Shown: in pieces, positions 23,410-32,180 of the stretch
Layout: each line of letters starts with the position of its first letter
Numbering within the stretch: position 1 is the stretch's first letter
From: an uncultured bacterium
GTDB lineage: Bacteria; Bacillota; Clostridia; Oscillospirales; Oscillospiraceae
DNA: 52,228 nt
Reading direction: 5' to 3'
Assembly: GCA_946548895.1 (NCBI GenBank)
Contig: CAMNQF010000020.1
Coordinates: 1-52,228 of the forward strand
Notes under the pieces: model-generated
Seen by the model: the letters and a program-made list of their open reading frames with translations, nothing else
Told to the model about the DNA's origin: nothing
Databases searched by the model: none
Made by a program: the position numbers and the translations under genes

Positions 23410-23427
23410 TCAATCACATTCAATCAC
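23410..23427 (+). promoter_or_regulatory. Second candidate DeoR operator, upstream of HPr
   Basis: TCAATCAC at 23410-23417 and again at 23420-23427, 10 bp apart. Resembles the repeats at the operon promoter. No clear promoter is visible here, so it may be an internal control site or a roadblock. Confidence 0.45.
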
Positions 23428-23443
23428 GAAAGGAAGTATCATT

Positions 23444-23710
23444 ATGGTAACCGCAAAAACGAAGGTCATCAATCCCCAGGGAATGCATATGCGTCCCGCC
23501 CAGGTGTTTGTCAACGAGATGGGCAAGTTTAAGAGCGATGTCAACATCCTCTTCAACGGCAAGACCATCAACGCCAAGTCCATCATGAACCTGATGGCCG
23601 CCTGCATCAAGCAGGGCTGTGAGATTGAGATTCAGTGCTCCGGCGAGCAGGAGGCCGAGGCGCTGGCCCGCGCCGTGGAGCTGGTGGATTCCGGCCTGGG
23701 CGACCTCTGA
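23444..23710 (+). CDS. ptsH: HPr phosphocarrier protein
   Basis: 88 residues. Carries phosphate from Enzyme I to the IIA domain. His15 lies in GMHMRPAQVF, a variant of the usual GLHARPA; Arg17 is kept. Ser46 (NAKSIMNLM) is present, so it can be a target of HPr kinase/phosphorylase, encoded at 46.6 kb. The variant active-site loop and its place in a sugar operon suggest a dedicated HPr rather than, or as well as, the general one. AAAGGAAG precedes the start. Confidence 0.93.
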   Translation: MVTAKTKVINPQGMHMRPAQVFVNEMGKFKSDVNILFNGKTINAKSIMNLMAACIKQGCEIEIQCSGEQEAEALARAVELVDSGLGDL

Positions 23711-23768
23711 TGCTTCGGCAGAGGGGTACCGCCCCCGCGGCATCAAAAACCGACAGGAGGGATATCAG

Positions 23769-25481
23769 ATGATTTTACAGGGCATTGCCGCTTCCGGCGG
23801 CGTGGGCCTGGGCCGCGCCGTGTGCGTGCGTGAGGAAAAGCTGGACTACTCCGAGGTCCGTTATTCCGGCAAGGAGTCGGAAAAGGAGCGCCTCCAGGCC
23901 GCTTTGGAGGAATTTGAGGACCGCACCGACGCCATGGCCCAGCGCATCCGGGCCCAGGTGGGGGAGAAGGAGGCCGAGATCCTCATCGGCCAGATCACCA
24001 TGCTGGCCGACCCCTTCATGCACACTCAGATGGAGGAGGCCATTGACGGCGGCTCCTGCGCCGAGGCCGCGGTGGACGCCATCTGCACCATGTACGCGGA
24101 TATGTTCGCCGGGGTGGAGGATGAACTCATGCGCCAGCGCGCCACCGACGTGCGGGACATCCGGGACCGCCTGCTGGCCATCCTGCTGGGGGTGACGGGG
24201 GTGGACCTGTCCCGGCTCCCCGCCGGCAGCGTGCTGGTGGCCCGGGACCTGACCCCCTCCATGACCGTGGGGCTGAACCGGGAGAACATCGCGGGCATCC
24301 TCACCGAGGTGGGCGGCAAGACCAGCCACTCCGCCATCCTGGCCCGGGCGCTGGAGCTGCCCGCGGTGCTCAGCGTCCCCAAGGCGCTGGAGCTCATTGA
24401 GGACGGCGACGGCCTCATTGTGGACGGCAGCGGGGGCAAGGCCATCCTCAACCCGGACGAGAGCACCCGCAGCGAGTACCTCAAGCGCCAGCAAGAGTTT
24501 TTGGCCAAGCGGGCGGCGCTGGAGGTCTACCGAAACCAGGCCACCGTGGACGCCGACGGCAAGGCGTACCACCTCTACGCCAACATCGGCTCCGCGGCCG
24601 AGGCGGAGGCCGCCGCCCAGTCCGGCGCGGAGGGCATCGGGCTGTTCCGCACCGAGTTTTTGTTCATGAACCGCGCCAGCCTCCCCGATGAGACGGTGCA
24701 GTACGAGGCCTATCAGGCCGTCTCCAAAATCATGGCGGGTAAGGAGGTCATCATCCGTACCCTGGACGTGGGCGGCGACAAGGCCATCGAATACCTGGGT
24801 ATGGACAAGGAGGACAATCCCTTCCTGGGCCACCGGGCCATCCGCTACTGCCTGGACCGGCCCGAGCTGTACAAGGTCCAGCTGCGGGCCCTGCTCCGGG
24901 CGGGAGCCGAGGAGAAAAACATCAAAATCATGCTCCCCCTGGTGACCTGCGTGGAGGAGGTCCGGGCCGCCCGGGAGCTGCTGGACCAGTGCAAGGACGA
25001 GCTGGACGCCCAGGGCCTGCCCTACGATCAGGAGATCAAGGTTGGCATCATGGTGGAGACCCCCTCCGCCGCCCTCATCGCCGACCTGCTGGCCCGGGAG
25101 AGCGACTTCTTCTCCATCGGCACCAACGACCTGACCCAGTACACCATGGCCGTGGACCGGGGAAACGCCAAAGTGGAGCGGCTGTACAAGGCTTTCCAGC
25201 CCTCCGTGCTGCGCTCCATTCGGAACGTCATCACCGCCGCCAAGGAGGCGGGCATCCCGGTGGGTATGTGCGGCGAGGCCGCGGCCGACCCCTGCCTGGC
25301 CCCCCTGCTCATGGCCTGGGGGCTGGACGAGTTCTCCGTCAGCATCTCCTCCGTGCTGGACACCCGGGCCAACATCCGCCGCTGGCGGGGAGAGAAGGCC
25401 AAACGGGTGGCCCAGGAGGCCATGCTGCTGTCCACCGCCGCCGGGGTGGAGGGCTATCTGAGCGCCGCCGCCTCCGGCTGA
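23769..25481 (+). CDS. ptsI: PTS Enzyme I (phosphoenolpyruvate-protein phosphotransferase)
   Basis: 570 residues, full length. Uses PEP to autophosphorylate His187 (GGKTSHSAILAR) and then HPr. The N-terminal HPr-binding helical part, the swivelling His domain, and the C-terminal PEP-binding TIM barrel (GLFRTEFLFM, FSIGTNDLTQY, PVGMCGEAAADP with the catalytic Cys) are all present. ACAGGAGGG lies upstream of the ATG at 23769. Having Enzyme I and HPr in the sugar operon makes this a self-contained PTS. Confidence 0.96.
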   Translation: MILQGIAASGGVGLGRAVCVREEKLDYSEVRYSGKESEKERLQAALEEFEDRTDAMAQRIRAQVGEKEAEILIGQITMLADPFMHTQMEEAIDGGSCAEAAVDAICTMYADMFAGVEDELMRQRATDVRDIRDRLLAILLGVTGVDLSRLPAGSVLVARDLTPSMTVGLNRENIAGILTEVGGKTSHSAILARALELPAVLSVPKALELIEDGDGLIVDGSGGKAILNPDESTRSEYLKRQQEFLAKRAALEVYRNQATVDADGKAYHLYANIGSAAEAEAAAQSGAEGIGLFRTEFLFMNRASLPDETVQYEAYQAVSKIMAGKEVIIRTLDVGGDKAIEYLGMDKEDNPFLGHRAIRYCLDRPELYKVQLRALLRAGAEEKNIKIMLPLVTCVEEVRAARELLDQCKDELDAQGLPYDQEIKVGIMVETPSAALIADLLARESDFFSIGTNDLTQYTMAVDRGNAKVERLYKAFQPSVLRSIRNVITAAKEAGIPVGMCGEAAADPCLAPLLMAWGLDEFSVSISSVLDTRANIRRWRGEKAKRVAQEAMLLSTAAGVEGYLSAAASG

Positions 25482-25512
25482 CCGGCGCACCCACCAGGAA
25501 AGGACGTTTTCT

Positions 25513-27402
25513 ATGAAAGAACGGGTACAAAAATTCGGGCGCTTCCTCAGCGGGATGGTCATGCCCAACATCGGCGCCTTTATCGCCTGGGGCCTGATCG
25601 CGGCCCTGTTCATCAAGGACGGCTGGCTGCCCAACGAAACCATCGCCGGCATGGTCACCCCCATGCTGTCCTACCTGCTGCCCATCCTCATCGGCTACAC
25701 CGGCGGCAAGGTGGTGGGCGGGCAGAAGGGGGCCGTCACCGGCGCGCTGGCCACCCTGGGCGCCATCGCCTCCACCGAGAGCACCATGTTCATCGGCGCC
25801 ATGATCTGCGGCCCCCTGGGCGGCTGGTGCGTCAAGAAGTTCGACGAGAAAATGGAGGGCCATATCCCCGCCGGGTTTGAGATGGTGGTCAACAACTTCT
25901 CCGTGGGCATCATTGGCGCGCTGCTGGCCATCCTGTCCATCTTCGTCATCGGCCCCGTGTGCGTGGGCCTGACCGCCCTGCTGGGCGCGGGCGTCAACGC
26001 CCTGGTGAACCTGGGCGTGCTGCCCCTCACCGCCGTTCTGGTGGAGCCCGCCAAGGTGCTGTTCCTGAACAACGCCATCAACCATGGCATCTTCACCCCC
26101 ATCGGCACGGAACAGGCCCTGGAGATGGGCAAGTCCATCCTGTTCATGATTGAGTCCAACCCCGGCCCCGGCCTGGGCCTGCTGCTGGCCTACTGCGTGG
26201 CCGGCAAGGGGGAGACCCGCTCCTCCGCCGGCGCCGCCGCCGTCATCCACTTCGTGGGCGGCATCCACGAGATCTACTTCCCCTATGTGCTGATGAACCC
26301 CATCGTCATCCTGGGCCCCATGGCGGGCAACATGGTGGGTATCTTCCTTTTGAACCTGCTGGGCGGCGGCCTGAAGGGCCCCGCCTCCCCTGGCAGCGTC
26401 ATCGCCGAGCTGATGCTCACCCCCAAGGACTGTTACTTTGCCAACATTTTGGGCATCGGCGCCGCCGCCGCGGTCAGCTTCGCCGTATCCGTACTCCTGC
26501 TGAAGTTCTTCGGCAAGGACGCCAGCCTGGCCGACGCCCAGGCCCAGGTGGCCGCCAGCAAGGCCGCCTCCAAGGGTCAGGCCGCGGAGGCCAGCACCGG
26601 CGCCGAGGTGGATATCAAGTCCGTGAAGAAGATCGTCTTTGCCTGCGACGCGGGGATGGGCTCCTCCGCCATGGGCGCGACGATGCTGCGCAACAAGCTG
26701 AAAGACGCGGGCGTCGCCGGCATTGAGGTGGTCCACCACCCCGTATCCGAGATCCCCGGCGACTGCCAGATCGTGGTCACCCACCACGAGCTGTCCGGCC
26801 GGGCCGCCCAGCGGGCCCCTCAGGCCCGGATCATCCCCATCCAGAACTTCATGGGCGCGCCGGAGTACGGCGCCCTGGTGGACGAGCTGCTCCAGGCCCA
26901 GAAGGGCGGCTCCGCTCCCGCCCCCACCGCCGGGGAAGTCAAGGAAGAACCCGCCCCCGCCGCCGGGGAAAAGCCCGTCCTGCTGGAGCGCAAAAATATC
27001 GTGCTGGGCTGCGCCCCCGTCACCCCCGAGGAGGCCATCCGGGCCTGCGGGCGGCTGATGGTGGACAGCGGCTATGTGGACGAGAGCTACATCCAGGGGA
27101 TGCTGGACCGGGAGGCCAGCTTCTCCGTGGCCATCGGCAGCCATGTGGCTATCCCCCACGGCACCAACGACGTGAAGCCCCTCATTAAAAAGACCGGCGT
27201 GGTGGTCATGACCTACCCCGACGGCATTGACTGGAACGGCGACAAGGTGAAGCTGGTGGTGGGCATCGCCGCCAAGGGCGAAGAACACCTGGAAGTGCTG
27301 GGCCGCATCGTGGCCATTGCCTCCACCGACGGGGACACCGACGCGCTGGTGGCCGGAGCCGACGCGGAAAACCTGTACCAAAAACTGAATGGCTTGGCCT
27401 GA
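25513..27402 (+). CDS. mtlA: Mannitol-type PTS transporter, fused IICBA
   Basis: 629 residues in the E. coli MtlA order. The IIC membrane domain (1-335) begins KFGRFLSGMVMPNIGAFIAW and holds GGIHEIYFPYVLMNP (249-263). An Ala-rich linker (about 336-365) leads to IIB, with phospho-acceptor Cys378 in FACDAGMGSSAMGA. A second Ala/Pro linker (about 462-487) leads to IIA, with His549 in AIPHGTND. It takes up and phosphorylates a hexitol, most probably D-mannitol, giving mannitol 1-phosphate. No separate mannitol-1-phosphate dehydrogenase of the MtlD family is present; a zinc dehydrogenase follows. Confidence 0.93.
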   Translation: MKERVQKFGRFLSGMVMPNIGAFIAWGLIAALFIKDGWLPNETIAGMVTPMLSYLLPILIGYTGGKVVGGQKGAVTGALATLGAIASTESTMFIGAMICGPLGGWCVKKFDEKMEGHIPAGFEMVVNNFSVGIIGALLAILSIFVIGPVCVGLTALLGAGVNALVNLGVLPLTAVLVEPAKVLFLNNAINHGIFTPIGTEQALEMGKSILFMIESNPGPGLGLLLAYCVAGKGETRSSAGAAAVIHFVGGIHEIYFPYVLMNPIVILGPMAGNMVGIFLLNLLGGGLKGPASPGSVIAELMLTPKDCYFANILGIGAAAAVSFAVSVLLLKFFGKDASLADAQAQVAASKAASKGQAAEASTGAEVDIKSVKKIVFACDAGMGSSAMGATMLRNKLKDAGVAGIEVVHHPVSEIPGDCQIVVTHHELSGRAAQRAPQARIIPIQNFMGAPEYGALVDELLQAQKGGSAPAPTAGEVKEEPAPAAGEKPVLLERKNIVLGCAPVTPEEAIRACGRLMVDSGYVDESYIQGMLDREASFSVAIGSHVAIPHGTNDVKPLIKKTGVVVMTYPDGIDWNGDKVKLVVGIAAKGEEHLEVLGRIVAIASTDGDTDALVAGADAENLYQKLNGLA

Positions 27403-27424
27403 CGGCCGGAAAGGAAGAATATCT

Positions 27425-28687
27425 ATGAAAACAAAAGCGGTTCGCCTGTACGGCGCCAACGACCTGCGGCTGGAGGAGTTCGAGCTGCCCGAAATCAAGG
27501 ACGACGAGATTCTGGTCCGGGTCATGAGCGACAGCATCTGTATGTCCACCTACAAGCTGCTCATCCAGGGCAAAGCCCACAAGCGCTGCCCCCAGGACGT
27601 GGACGTGAACCCGGTCATCATCGGCCATGAGTTCGCCGGCGACATCGTGAAGGTGGGCAAGAAGTGGCAGCACGAGTTCAAGCCCGGCGAGAAGTTCGCC
27701 CAGCAGCCCGCCATCAACTATAAGGGGAAGCTGGACTCCCCCGGCTACTCCTACCGCTATTGCGGCGGCGCGGCCACCTACTGCATCATGCCCAACGAGG
27801 TGATGGAGATGAACTGCCTGCTCCATTACGACGGCGAGAGCTACTTCGAGGCCAGCCTGGGAGAGCCCATGAGCTGCATCGTGGGCGGCTACTACGGCAA
27901 CTACCACACCAACAAGATCAACCACGACCACACCATCGGCGTCAAAGAGGGGGGCAGCGTGCTCATCATGGGCGGCTGCGGCCCCATGGGTCTGGGCGCC
28001 ATCGAGTACCCCATGACCCTGGAGCGCAAGCCCGCCATGGTGGTGGTCACCGACGTCTCCAATGAGCGCATCGCTCGCGCCCGCCAGGTCATCCCCGAGT
28101 CGCTGGCCGCCCGGCACGGCATCAAGCTGGTGTATGTCAACCCCAACGAGTGCCAGGACCAGATGGCCGCCCTGCTGGAACTCACCGGCGGCAAAGGCTA
28201 TGACGACATCTTCGTGTACGCCCCCATCCGCCCCCTGGCGGAAATGGCCGACAAGCTGCTGGGCTTTGACGGCTGCATGAACTTCTTCGCCGGCCCCACC
28301 GACAAGCAATTCTCCGCCGAGATCAACCTGTACAACTGCCACTACACCTCCACCCACATCATGGGCACCACCGGCGGCAACACCGACGACTTGAAGGAGT
28401 CCATCCGCCTGGCCGCGGAGGGGAAGATCCGCCCCGCCGTCATGGTCACTCACATCGGCGGCATCGACTCCATCGCCCAGGCCACCGCCAACCTGCCCAA
28501 GATTCCCGGCGGCAAGAAGCTGACCTATACCCAGTTCGATATGCCCCTCACCGCCATTGAGGACTTCCGGGAGAAGGGCAAAACCGACCCGCTGTTCGCC
28601 AAGCTGGCCGACTCCTGCGACGCCCACGACGGACTGTGGAACGCCGAGGCGGAGAAAATCCTCTTCCAGCACTTTGGCGTGAAATAG
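27425..28687 (+). CDS. SorE-like zinc-dependent polyol/ketose-phosphate dehydrogenase
   Basis: 420 residues of the medium-chain Zn alcohol dehydrogenase superfamily. Catalytic-zinc ligands are plausible at Cys39 (DSICMSTYK) and His68-Glu69 (IIGHEFAG); the nucleotide fold is at GGCGPMGLGA near residue 185. End-to-end it reads like L-sorbose 1-phosphate reductases (starting KTKAVRLYG; also NFFAGPTDKQFSAE). In this operon it probably oxidises the hexitol phosphate made by the PTS. The product, fructose 1- or 6-phosphate, is not decided by sequence, but the linked fruK favours the former. GGAAAGGAAG precedes the start. Confidence 0.85.
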   Translation: MKTKAVRLYGANDLRLEEFELPEIKDDEILVRVMSDSICMSTYKLLIQGKAHKRCPQDVDVNPVIIGHEFAGDIVKVGKKWQHEFKPGEKFAQQPAINYKGKLDSPGYSYRYCGGAATYCIMPNEVMEMNCLLHYDGESYFEASLGEPMSCIVGGYYGNYHTNKINHDHTIGVKEGGSVLIMGGCGPMGLGAIEYPMTLERKPAMVVVTDVSNERIARARQVIPESLAARHGIKLVYVNPNECQDQMAALLELTGGKGYDDIFVYAPIRPLAEMADKLLGFDGCMNFFAGPTDKQFSAEINLYNCHYTSTHIMGTTGGNTDDLKESIRLAAEGKIRPAVMVTHIGGIDSIAQATANLPKIPGGKKLTYTQFDMPLTAIEDFREKGKTDPLFAKLADSCDAHDGLWNAEAEKILFQHFGVK

Positions 28688-28694
28688 TGGAACG

Positions 28695-28733
28695 CGGGCC
28701 CCGTTTCCAGCTGTGGGAAATGGGGCCCGTTTT
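28695..28733 (+). terminator. Terminator of the hexitol PTS operon
   Basis: A stem of about 14 bp with one G-T pair (28695-28708 with 28715-28729), then TTTT. It separates the operon from the regulator gene, which has its own promoter. Confidence 0.85.
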
Positions 28734-28757
28734 GTGGCAGAAATTGAACAAATCCGC

Positions 28758-28786
28758 TTGACCGTGCACGTTTTTGATGATATGAT
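28758..28786 (+). promoter_or_regulatory. Promoter of the DeoR regulator gene
   Basis: TTGACC (28758-28763), 17-bp spacer, TATGAT (28781-28786). No 10-bp-spaced TCAATCA repeats are seen here, so autoregulation is not evident. Confidence 0.75.
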
Positions 28787-28819
28787 GGAGTCATCTTCAC
28801 ACAGGGAGGAGTCTTTGAT

Positions 28820-29563
28820 ATGTTGGCGGAGCTGCGGATGGAGGCCATTTTGGCGGAACTGGAGAAGGAGCAGGCGGTGAGCGTGGCCCAGCTGTGCCAG
28901 ATCACCGGGGCCTCGGAGGCCACCATCCGCCGGGACCTGAACGAGCTGGCCCGGCGGGGCAAGCTGAACAAGGTCCACGGCGGCGCCCTGCCCATCCGGG
29001 AGGAATTCCGGGGGGAGGAGCCCAACATGGACGTAAAACGCCAGCTCCACACCCCGGAGAAAATGCGCATCGCCCGCTACGCCGCCGGTCTCATCACCAG
29101 TGACGACGTGGTCTATCTGGACGCTGGCTCCACCATCATGCACATGGTGGACTATATCCAGGCTCCCGGCGCCACTTTTGTCACCAACAGCGTGGAGTGC
29201 GCCCAGCGCCTGCCTCAGCGGGGACTGCGGGCCTATGTGCTGGGCGGCGTCATCAAACCGGGCACCTTGGCCATCATTGGCTGTGAAGCCATGGAAGGCT
29301 TGAAAAAATACCATTTTACAAAAACATTTTTGGGCACAAATGGGATTGCCGTGAACGCGGGCTTTACCACCCCGGACCCGGAGGAGGCAATGGTGAAGGC
29401 CGCCGCCGCCGCCCAGGCGCGGGAAACCTGGGTGCTGGCCGACTCCAGCAAATTCGGCACCATCACCGCCGCTTCGGTGCTCTGCCTGAATCAGGCTGGG
29501 ATTGTTACGGACCGGCTGGACGACCGCAGGTATTTGGAATATACGGACATTCAAGTGGTTTGA
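28820..29563 (+). CDS. DeoR/FruR-family repressor of the hexitol PTS operon
   Basis: 247 residues. N-terminal DeoR winged helix with ISxVAQLCQITGASEATIRRDL-type sequence (visible as QLCQITGASEATIRRDL) and a C-terminal DeoRC sugar-phosphate sensor domain (DAGSTIMHMVDYI, TNSVECAQRL, VLGGVIKPGTLAIIG, VLADSSKFG). This family senses phosphorylated sugars; FruR-type members respond to fructose 1-phosphate. Position directly after the operon and the 10-bp direct repeats at the operon promoter support a local role. GGGAGGAG precedes the start. Confidence 0.9.
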   Translation: MLAELRMEAILAELEKEQAVSVAQLCQITGASEATIRRDLNELARRGKLNKVHGGALPIREEFRGEEPNMDVKRQLHTPEKMRIARYAAGLITSDDVVYLDAGSTIMHMVDYIQAPGATFVTNSVECAQRLPQRGLRAYVLGGVIKPGTLAIIGCEAMEGLKKYHFTKTFLGTNGIAVNAGFTTPDPEEAMVKAAAAAQARETWVLADSSKFGTITAASVLCLNQAGIVTDRLDDRRYLEYTDIQVV

Positions 29564-29604
29564 CTCGCCAGTGCTCTTTATATTCGCCCGGGTTGGTTAC
29601 AAAG

Positions 29605-29640
29605 GCGGGGAGGCGCTTCATGATGGAAGCGCCTCCCCGC
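29605..29640. terminator. Convergent hairpin between the DeoR gene and spoIIE
   Basis: A perfect 15-bp stem (29605-29619 with 29626-29640), 6-nt loop. T runs are weak on both sides, but it is the only structure between two convergent genes. Confidence 0.7.
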
Positions 29641-29695
29641 AAATCTTCTCTGATCTGAATTGCGCCAGGGACCAGAATGGGTTACGCCCGCCGCG

Positions 29696-32017
29696 TTACT
29701 GTCGCACATCCAGCTTGACGGCAATTACCGTGCGGTCGTCCCCGCTGCCGGAGCGCAGGCCGCTCTCCTTCAGGATGTCCGCCGCCAGGGCCTGGGGGGA
29801 GATGCCGTCGAAGTCCGCCAGCAGCTGGCGCAGCCACCGGTCCTCCCGGCCGGTTGTCACCCCGTCGCTCACCAGCACCACGCAGTCCCCCGCGTCCAGG
29901 GCCAAGGTAAAGGCATCCGGCGCCGCCTCCGCGCCGGTTGCCGCCGCCCCCGCCGGCAGGGACTCGCCGCACAGCCGCTCTACCCCGCCCCCCCGGCGCA
30001 GGTAAGTGGGAGCCGCTCCCAGTTTGTACACCGCGCTGGCCCCGCTGAACAGGTCAACCTGGAGTAAATCCACCGTGGTGAACCCTCCCTCCTCCTCGCC
30101 CCGGAGGGCCAGGGCCTCCCCCACGGTGTTCAAGGCCTCCTCTGGGGGGAGCCCCGCCCGGAGAAATTTTTCCAGCAGGCGCAGGGCGCTCTCGCTGTCC
30201 TCCCGGGCGGCGGACCCGCTGCCCATGCCGTCGCACATCAGAAAGTTCAGCCGGCCCGCCCCGTCCTTGAACCACATCCCCGCGTCCCCGCTGATGGGCT
30301 GGCCCTGGCGGTCCGCCCCGGCCACCCCGGCAATGGCCATCAGGGGCTCCTTTTGGCTGAGGCGGGCGCGGCCCCGCTGGCTGTCCGCGTCCCGCAGGGG
30401 ACAGCCCAGAATGGCGGACAGCCGCCCGATTTCTCCCTCCCGGCTCAGTTGCTCCGCCCCGGGGCCGTCCACCGCCAATTGCAGGTGGCCGTACTGGTCG
30501 GACCACACGGCGCACCGGCCCTCCAGCCCCAGGGCGGTCATGCGCTGCTTCACCAGCCGCTGGCGGCGCACATCGACGGCGGGCTCCTGGGCCAGCTCCG
30601 CCGCCGCCCGGTCCAGCACCGCCGCCATGTGGCCGTACTGGGCGCACACCGCCGCCCGGCTCTCCCGCACCCGGCTGTCGTACCGCCGCCGGTGGAGCAG
30701 GGCGGACAGCTCCCCGTTGGCGGCCACTAAAAATGTCTCAAAGCGAATGCACCGGCTGGAGAAGTGGGGCGGAAAGTCCTCCATGGCCCCCGCCCCCCGG
30801 TCCAGCATAGGGGGGAGGGCGTCGGCCAGGGCGGTCTTGGTGGCCTGGTATTCCCGCTGCCAGCACCGCTCCTTCTGCTTGCATTTGACGCACACCCGGT
30901 CCGCCGCCCGGTCGAAAATGCGGGCGGCATCCCCGTCGTTGGGGGTCACAGGGGTCTGGAACGCCGCCCGCAGCCCTCCAGACACCGCCCGGAAGGCCTC
31001 CGCCGTCTGCCGGAGGCGGCCGGCGGCGAACTGGCGGGCGTGCACGCTCTCGTCCTCCGGCTCCTCCTGCCGGGCCAGGGCGGACAGCCGCCGCAGGAGC
31101 TTGTCCGGCAGGAGGAGGAACACCGCCGCCCCCGCCGCCAGTTCCCAGGCAGGGCCCTGGCCCGGACCCAGCTCCCAGGTCCACAGAATTACCGCCGCGC
31201 CGCTGAGGACATAGGCCGCGGCGCACATCAGCCGGTTCTGCTTGACAAAGACGCCCGCCACCAGCCCCGGCAGGGCATAGGCCAGGGTGTACCAGGCGGG
31301 CAGGCCGGAAGAGAAGCCCATGGCCAGCCCCGCCGCCACCCCGGCGGCGGCTCCCATGCCCACGCCGCCCTTCCAGGCGGCGGCCAGCACAATGGGCACG
31401 CACAGCACCCGGCCCAGGGACCACTCCCCCGCCACGGTCACGCGGGTGAGGGTCATAACCAGCGTGGCCGCCAGGGCGGCCGCACCCGCCAGCTGGCGGG
31501 GACTCACCTCGCCGCCGGGGCGGCGGGCCTCCCACAGGTCGAAGGCGGCGCGGTACAGGCATACCATTCCGGCGGTGAGCACCACCTCGGTGACATAACC
31601 CACCGCCGCCCCCCGGTCCCACCCGGCGGCGGACTGGTAGACGAAACCCACCATCCCGTTGATGGCCGCCGCCGCCGCGGGCATGAACCAGGGGCGGTGG
31701 TACAGCTCAAACTCCCCCATGGCCAGGGTTATGGCGTATACCATCATGGAGGCGGCGATGTACCGCAGGCCCTCCACCACCCCCCGGAAGGAGAGATAGC
31801 CCAGCGCCGCCCCGAACAGCGCCGCCAGGCCCTCCGCCCCGGGCCGGCACACCGCCACCAGCGACAGGGCGAACAGGGAATGCCCCCCCATCAGCTCCGC
31901 CCCCGCCAGCACCGCCGCCAGCAGAAACCGCACCGCGCAGTCGCTCAACCGCATCATCATGGGGACAGACAGTCCCCGCCCCTGTTTTTCCCGCCTGGTC
32001 CCCTCATTTGCCGTCAT
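29696..32017 (-). CDS. spoIIE: Stage II sporulation protein E (SpoIIE phosphatase)
   Basis: 773 residues. Dephosphorylates the anti-anti-sigma factor SpoIIAA and so activates sigma-F in the forespore; also works at the polar septum. About ten transmembrane segments (residues about 25-310), a central regulatory region with a Cys cluster (CVKCKQKERC near 385-395), and a C-terminal PP2C domain with metal-site sequences SGDAGMWF, LMCDGMGSG and LVSDGVTTG. Start at 32017 follows GGAGGGATGCG; an upstream in-frame ATG at 32038 has no ribosome site. It is monocistronic. Confidence 0.95.
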   Translation of the reverse strand: MTANEGTRREKQGRGLSVPMMMRLSDCAVRFLLAAVLAGAELMGGHSLFALSLVAVCRPGAEGLAALFGAALGYLSFRGVVEGLRYIAASMMVYAITLAMGEFELYHRPWFMPAAAAAINGMVGFVYQSAAGWDRGAAVGYVTEVVLTAGMVCLYRAAFDLWEARRPGGEVSPRQLAGAAALAATLVMTLTRVTVAGEWSLGRVLCVPIVLAAAWKGGVGMGAAAGVAAGLAMGFSSGLPAWYTLAYALPGLVAGVFVKQNRLMCAAAYVLSGAAVILWTWELGPGQGPAWELAAGAAVFLLLPDKLLRRLSALARQEEPEDESVHARQFAAGRLRQTAEAFRAVSGGLRAAFQTPVTPNDGDAARIFDRAADRVCVKCKQKERCWQREYQATKTALADALPPMLDRGAGAMEDFPPHFSSRCIRFETFLVAANGELSALLHRRRYDSRVRESRAAVCAQYGHMAAVLDRAAAELAQEPAVDVRRQRLVKQRMTALGLEGRCAVWSDQYGHLQLAVDGPGAEQLSREGEIGRLSAILGCPLRDADSQRGRARLSQKEPLMAIAGVAGADRQGQPISGDAGMWFKDGAGRLNFLMCDGMGSGSAAREDSESALRLLEKFLRAGLPPEEALNTVGEALALRGEEEGGFTTVDLLQVDLFSGASAVYKLGAAPTYLRRGGGVERLCGESLPAGAAATGAEAAPDAFTLALDAGDCVVLVSDGVTTGREDRWLRQLLADFDGISPQALAADILKESGLRSGSGDDRTVIAVKLDVRQ

Positions 32018-32045
32018 GGCGCATCCCTCCGTGGTCATAGCTGTA

Positions 32046-32075
32046 AGTATAAAACTCCATATTATGGTAACTCAA
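32046..32075 (-). promoter_or_regulatory. Promoter of spoIIE
   Basis: Leftward -35 TTGAGT (32070-32075), 18-bp spacer, -10 TATACT (32046-32051). In Bacillus spoIIE uses sigma-A with Spo0A-P; I do not see a clear TGTCGAA 0A box here. Confidence 0.6.
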
Positions 32076-32118
32076 TTATTATAGAACAGGCCGCCGGAAA
32101 AGGCCGTCGCAACCTGTC

Positions 32119-32147
32119 TTGCCTTTTTAGGCGTTATTTGGTATGAT
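32119..32147 (+). promoter_or_regulatory. Promoter of the dusB operon
   Basis: TTGCCT (32119-32124), 17-bp spacer, TATGAT (32142-32147), 34 bp before the start. Confidence 0.7.
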
Positions 32148-32180
32148 ATAGGGTAAATCTGCGAAGTGGGAGCGTATTCC

